From DAOVQB01 sp023128935 (GTDB lineage Bacteria > Eisenbacteria > RBG-16-71-46 > CAIMUX01 > WJJG01): a stretch of DNA of 12,112 nt. The position numbers and the translations under genes were made by a program. Positions 10,465 to 12,112 of this stretch are shown in pieces (position 1 is the stretch's first letter; every line of letters starts with the position of its first letter). The notes under the pieces were generated by a model. The model was not told the DNA's origin and did not search any database. It worked only from the letters and a program-made list of their open reading frames with translations. The stretch spans positions 1-12,112 of the forward strand of contig DAOVQB010000136.1 of assembly GCA_030628905.1 (NCBI GenBank), written 5' to 3'.

Positions 10465-11157
10465 CTAGCCATCTCCCGGGCGGCGGTCATCAGAGACCAG
10501 CGCTCCGTCATGTAGGCGCAGTATCCGCTGGGTGTGCCGGGCGATTTCCTCTGCGTGCGTGACCACAATCACGGTCCTGCCTTCCATCCAGATGCGGTTC
10601 AAGGACCTCATGATCTCTTCCCCGGTTCCCGAATCCAGGTTCCCGGTGGGTTCGTCGGCGAGCAAGAGGCTGGGATCGCTGACCAGAGCCCGGGCAATCG
10701 CAACGCGCTGGCGCTCACCTCCCGAAAGCTCATTGGGCTTGTGGTCCGTGCGGTCCACAAGTCCCACTCGATCGAGGGCTGAAGTGGCCAGACGCCGACG
10801 CGCGGCACCCGCGATCCCCGCATAGACCAAGGGTAGCTCGACATTCTGGCGGGCATTGGCCCGCGGCAGGAGGTTGAAGGTCTGGAAGATGAAGCCGATC
10901 TCGCGGTTGCGAAGCCGAGAGAGCTGATGGTCGTCTAGGTCCCGGACATCCGTTCCCCCGAGGCGATAGCAGCCTTGGGTCGGCGTGTCGAGGCACCCAA
11001 GGATGTTCATCAGGGTTGACTTGCCCGAACCCGAAGGCCCCATGATGGCAACGTACTCACCCTCCTCGATCTGGAGATCGATCGGCCTGAGAGCGTTGAC
11101 CTGGATCTTGCCCAGCTCATAGGTCTTAGTCACGCCGGATAGATCAATGAGCGCCAT
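10465..11157 (-). CDS. ABC transporter ATP-binding protein, MacB/LolD type
   Basis: This 230-aa stand-alone ATPase powers the two permeases encoded directly downstream. It has a complete motif set: Walker A GPSGSGKST (40-48), Q-loop Gln-92 in GFIFQTFNLLPR, signature LSGGERQRVAIARAL (144-158), Walker B LLLADEPT (164-171) with Glu-169 as catalytic base, D-loop GNLD (172-175) and H-loop His-201. The FQTFNLLPRANARQNVELPL pattern is typical of the MacB/LolD/FtsE group, in which the ATPase stimulates conformational change in four-helix permeases. The ATG at 11157 matches the family N-terminus (MALIDLSGVTKTYELG). An in-frame ATG at 11235 would add 26 low-complexity residues and is rejected. GGAGG lies 15 bases upstream and GGGGG lies nearer, so the ribosome binding site is not clear-cut. 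Confidence 0.95.
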   Translation of the reverse strand: MALIDLSGVTKTYELGKIQVNALRPIDLQIEEGEYVAIMGPSGSGKSTLMNILGCLDTPTQGCYRLGGTDVRDLDDHQLSRLRNREIGFIFQTFNLLPRANARQNVELPLVYAGIAGAARRRLATSALDRVGLVDRTDHKPNELSGGERQRVAIARALVSDPSLLLADEPTGNLDSGTGEEIMRSLNRIWMEGRTVIVVTHAEEIARHTQRILRLHDGALVSDDRRPGDG

Positions 11158-11245
11158 GGGGCCCCCGCTACGCCTCCTGCTGGATCTGTTTGCAATCTGC
11201 GTTCCCCGATCTGGCGCCTTGCCCCCCAGCCCCATAGCCTTGAGT

Positions 11246-11263
11246 GCGGAGCCCCCTGCGGCA
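11246..11263. repeat. 18-base direct repeat, copy 1
   Basis: The plus-strand sequence GCGGAGCCCCCTGCGGCA is identical to 11321-11338, starting 75 bases apart, both in the non-coding gap. Flanks share only scattered blocks (CTTG before, GGTCC after). A degenerate relative lies at 7893-7908. Confidence 0.75.
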
Positions 11264-11310
11264 CGGCCGAGGAGGTCCCTTTATGGCGGGTTGTGCGCGA
11301 CCCAGCGCTT

Positions 11311-11329
11311 GGGCTCGTGCGCGGAGCCC
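11311..11329 (-). repeat. Stem-loop after the adaptor gene
   Basis: Six-base perfect arms (GGGCTC and GAGCCC) with a seven-base loop begin 28 bases after the adaptor stop. One arm overlaps the second copy of the 18-base repeat. It could act as an mRNA 3'-end stabiliser or processing site between adaptor and ATPase genes; the lack of a T-run argues against a rho-independent terminator. Confidence 0.4.
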
Positions 11330-11338
11330 CCTGCGGCA
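11321..11338. repeat. 18-base direct repeat, copy 2
   Basis: This is identical to 11246-11263. This copy contributes one arm of the stem-loop at 11311-11329; copy 1 lacks the matching GGGCTC block, so only one copy folds this way. Confidence 0.75.
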
Positions 11339-11357
11339 GGTCCTGGAATGCCCGTCC

Positions 11358-12112
11358 CTACTCCTCTTTTTTGCTCTCTGGCTCCTGGGACTTGACGAGG
11401 GATCCGTCCCTAAGGCGGCGCAGGGTCCGGTAGGGCCCCGAGATGATCGTCTCATCGTCATTCAGCCCCGAGCAAACCTCGATGAACGTCTCTCCACGCA
11501 CCCCTGTTGCAACACGGCGGAAGCGGGCTTTGCCCTCCTCCACTACTACGAAGACACCTGTGATCAGTTTGCCGCCCAGACAATCCTCCGCGCTCTCCTC
11601 AGCGCCCTCCTCCTCGGCGGAATCCTCCTCGGTGGCCGACGAGCCGTCATCGACGTCATCTAGCTCAAGCTGCTTCTCCCAGCGCTCCACGGTCTTTTCG
11701 CTGCGTGCCACCAGTGCCTGGATCGGAATCGAAAGACAGCTCTCTGCCGCGGCCGCCAGGATCTCCACATCCGCGCTCATGCCCGGCCGCAGCCATGGGG
11801 GAGGTTGCTCGATCGTCACATGGACTTCAAACTCGGCCCCCTCATCTCGCGAGAGACGGCTGCCCGATTCGCCGACGCTGGTGACCGCACCGCTCAGAGT
11901 CGTGTCGGCTTTGGCGTCAACTTTGATCCGGACACTCTGGTTTGGGGCCACCAGCACCACGTCGCTCTCGTTGACGCGCGCCTGCACTTCCATCTGCGCC
12001 AGGTCGGAGAGCGTGAGGATGACGGTCCCCGGGGTGTTCATGGTTCCGATCAGGACATTCTCGCCCTCTTCCAGGTTGAGCGCGGTGACCACGCCACTCA
12101 TCGGCGCCAGGA
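11358..12112 (-). CDS. Periplasmic adaptor (membrane-fusion) protein of the exporter, MacA/HlyD-like (5' part outside window)
   Basis: 250 C-terminal residues are visible; the frame is open to the right edge, so the ATG at 12101 is internal. The visible part begins in the second half of the lipoyl-like domain (APMSGVVTALNLEEGENV), which follows the coiled hairpin in this family. It continues with a beta-barrel (LSDLAQMEVQARVNESDVVLV, then LRPGMSADVEI) and the membrane-proximal domain (SIPIQALVAR, then GVFVVVEEGKARFRRVATGV and ending LRDGSLVK). It would bridge the inner-membrane permeases to an outer-membrane TolC-like channel in the periplasm. Oddly, between SIPIQALVAR and GVFVVV lies an acidic insert: 15 of 30 residues are Asp or Glu and none is basic (11580-11669). 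The stop lies 200 nt before the ATPase gene. Confidence 0.93.
   Translation of the reverse strand, partial: LAPMSGVVTALNLEEGENVLIGTMNTPGTVILTLSDLAQMEVQARVNESDVVLVAPNQSVRIKVDAKADTTLSGAVTSVGESGSRLSRDEGAEFEVHVTIEQPPPWLRPGMSADVEILAAAAESCLSIPIQALVARSEKTVERWEKQLELDDVDDGSSATEEDSAEEEGAEESAEDCLGGKLITGVFVVVEEGKARFRRVATGVRGETFIEVCSGLNDDETIISGPYRTLRRLRDGSLVKSQEPESKKEE

Larger units (their letters stand above)
11158..11357. other. 200-base gap inside the exporter cluster
   Basis: This is the largest non-coding stretch in the window, between the adaptor stop and the ATPase start, in a cluster whose other gaps are 2 and 44 nt. It holds two exact 18-base direct repeats (11246-11263 and 11321-11338) and a stem-loop (11311-11329). 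I see no convincing promoter, and no T-run that would make the stem-loop a classical terminator. Confidence 0.7.

Noticed and set aside
11158..11235. Upstream ATG extension of the exporter ATPase
   Set aside because: It would add 26 residues with no family counterpart; the ATG at 11157 matches the normal N-terminus exactly.
11283..11663. Plus-strand open frame of 126 codons with a good GAGGAGGT site six bases before its ATG, running antisense into the adaptor gene
   Set aside because: Most of it lies opposite a well-supported coding region whose codon periodicity explains the open frame. The encoded sequence resembles no family I know, and the GAGGAGGT lies in the repeat-bearing gap where purine runs are common.

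Overview
The window is gene-dense, GC-rich bacterial DNA in which every supported gene lies on the minus strand. Transcription therefore runs from high to low coordinates. The strong purine-rich ribosome binding sites, the two-subunit glycine decarboxylase (separate gcvPA and gcvPB) and an exporter with a membrane-fusion (periplasmic adaptor) protein suggest a diderm bacterium, perhaps from a lineage with few cultured members. I cannot name the phylum from sequence alone.

In transcriptional order there are three blocks. (1) 12112-7950 is a tripartite-type efflux system: the 3' part of an adaptor gene (cut by the window edge), a stand-alone MacB/LolD-type ATPase, and two different MacB/FtsX-type permeases. 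An outer-membrane partner is not in view. (2) 7824-4930 is uvrA, the DNA-damage recognition ATPase of nucleotide excision repair. (3) 4807-312 is a complete set of glycine cleavage proteins in the order gcvT, gcvH, gcvPA, gcvPB. The L-protein (dihydrolipoamide dehydrogenase) is not in view. It is followed four bases later by a small membrane protein that runs off the left edge.

Inside the blocks genes are tightly packed (ATGA overlap for gcvPA/gcvPB; gaps of 2 to 44 nt elsewhere). The exceptions are gaps of about 110 to 200 nt: 11158-11357, 7825-7949, 4808-4929 and 3590-3700. No gene-free stretch exceeds 300 bases. Three of these gaps carry short repeats or stem-loop sequences that look related, plus one imperfect duplication of a permease gene end. 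These are the least ordinary non-coding features here.

Most of the window is well-known biology. I found no CRISPR array, RNA gene, insertion sequence or convincing new system. The points worth a second look are the intergenic repeats, a non-canonical first ABC signature in UvrA, a highly acidic insert in the adaptor, the two unlike permeases served by one ATPase, and an uncharacterised membrane protein after gcvPB.
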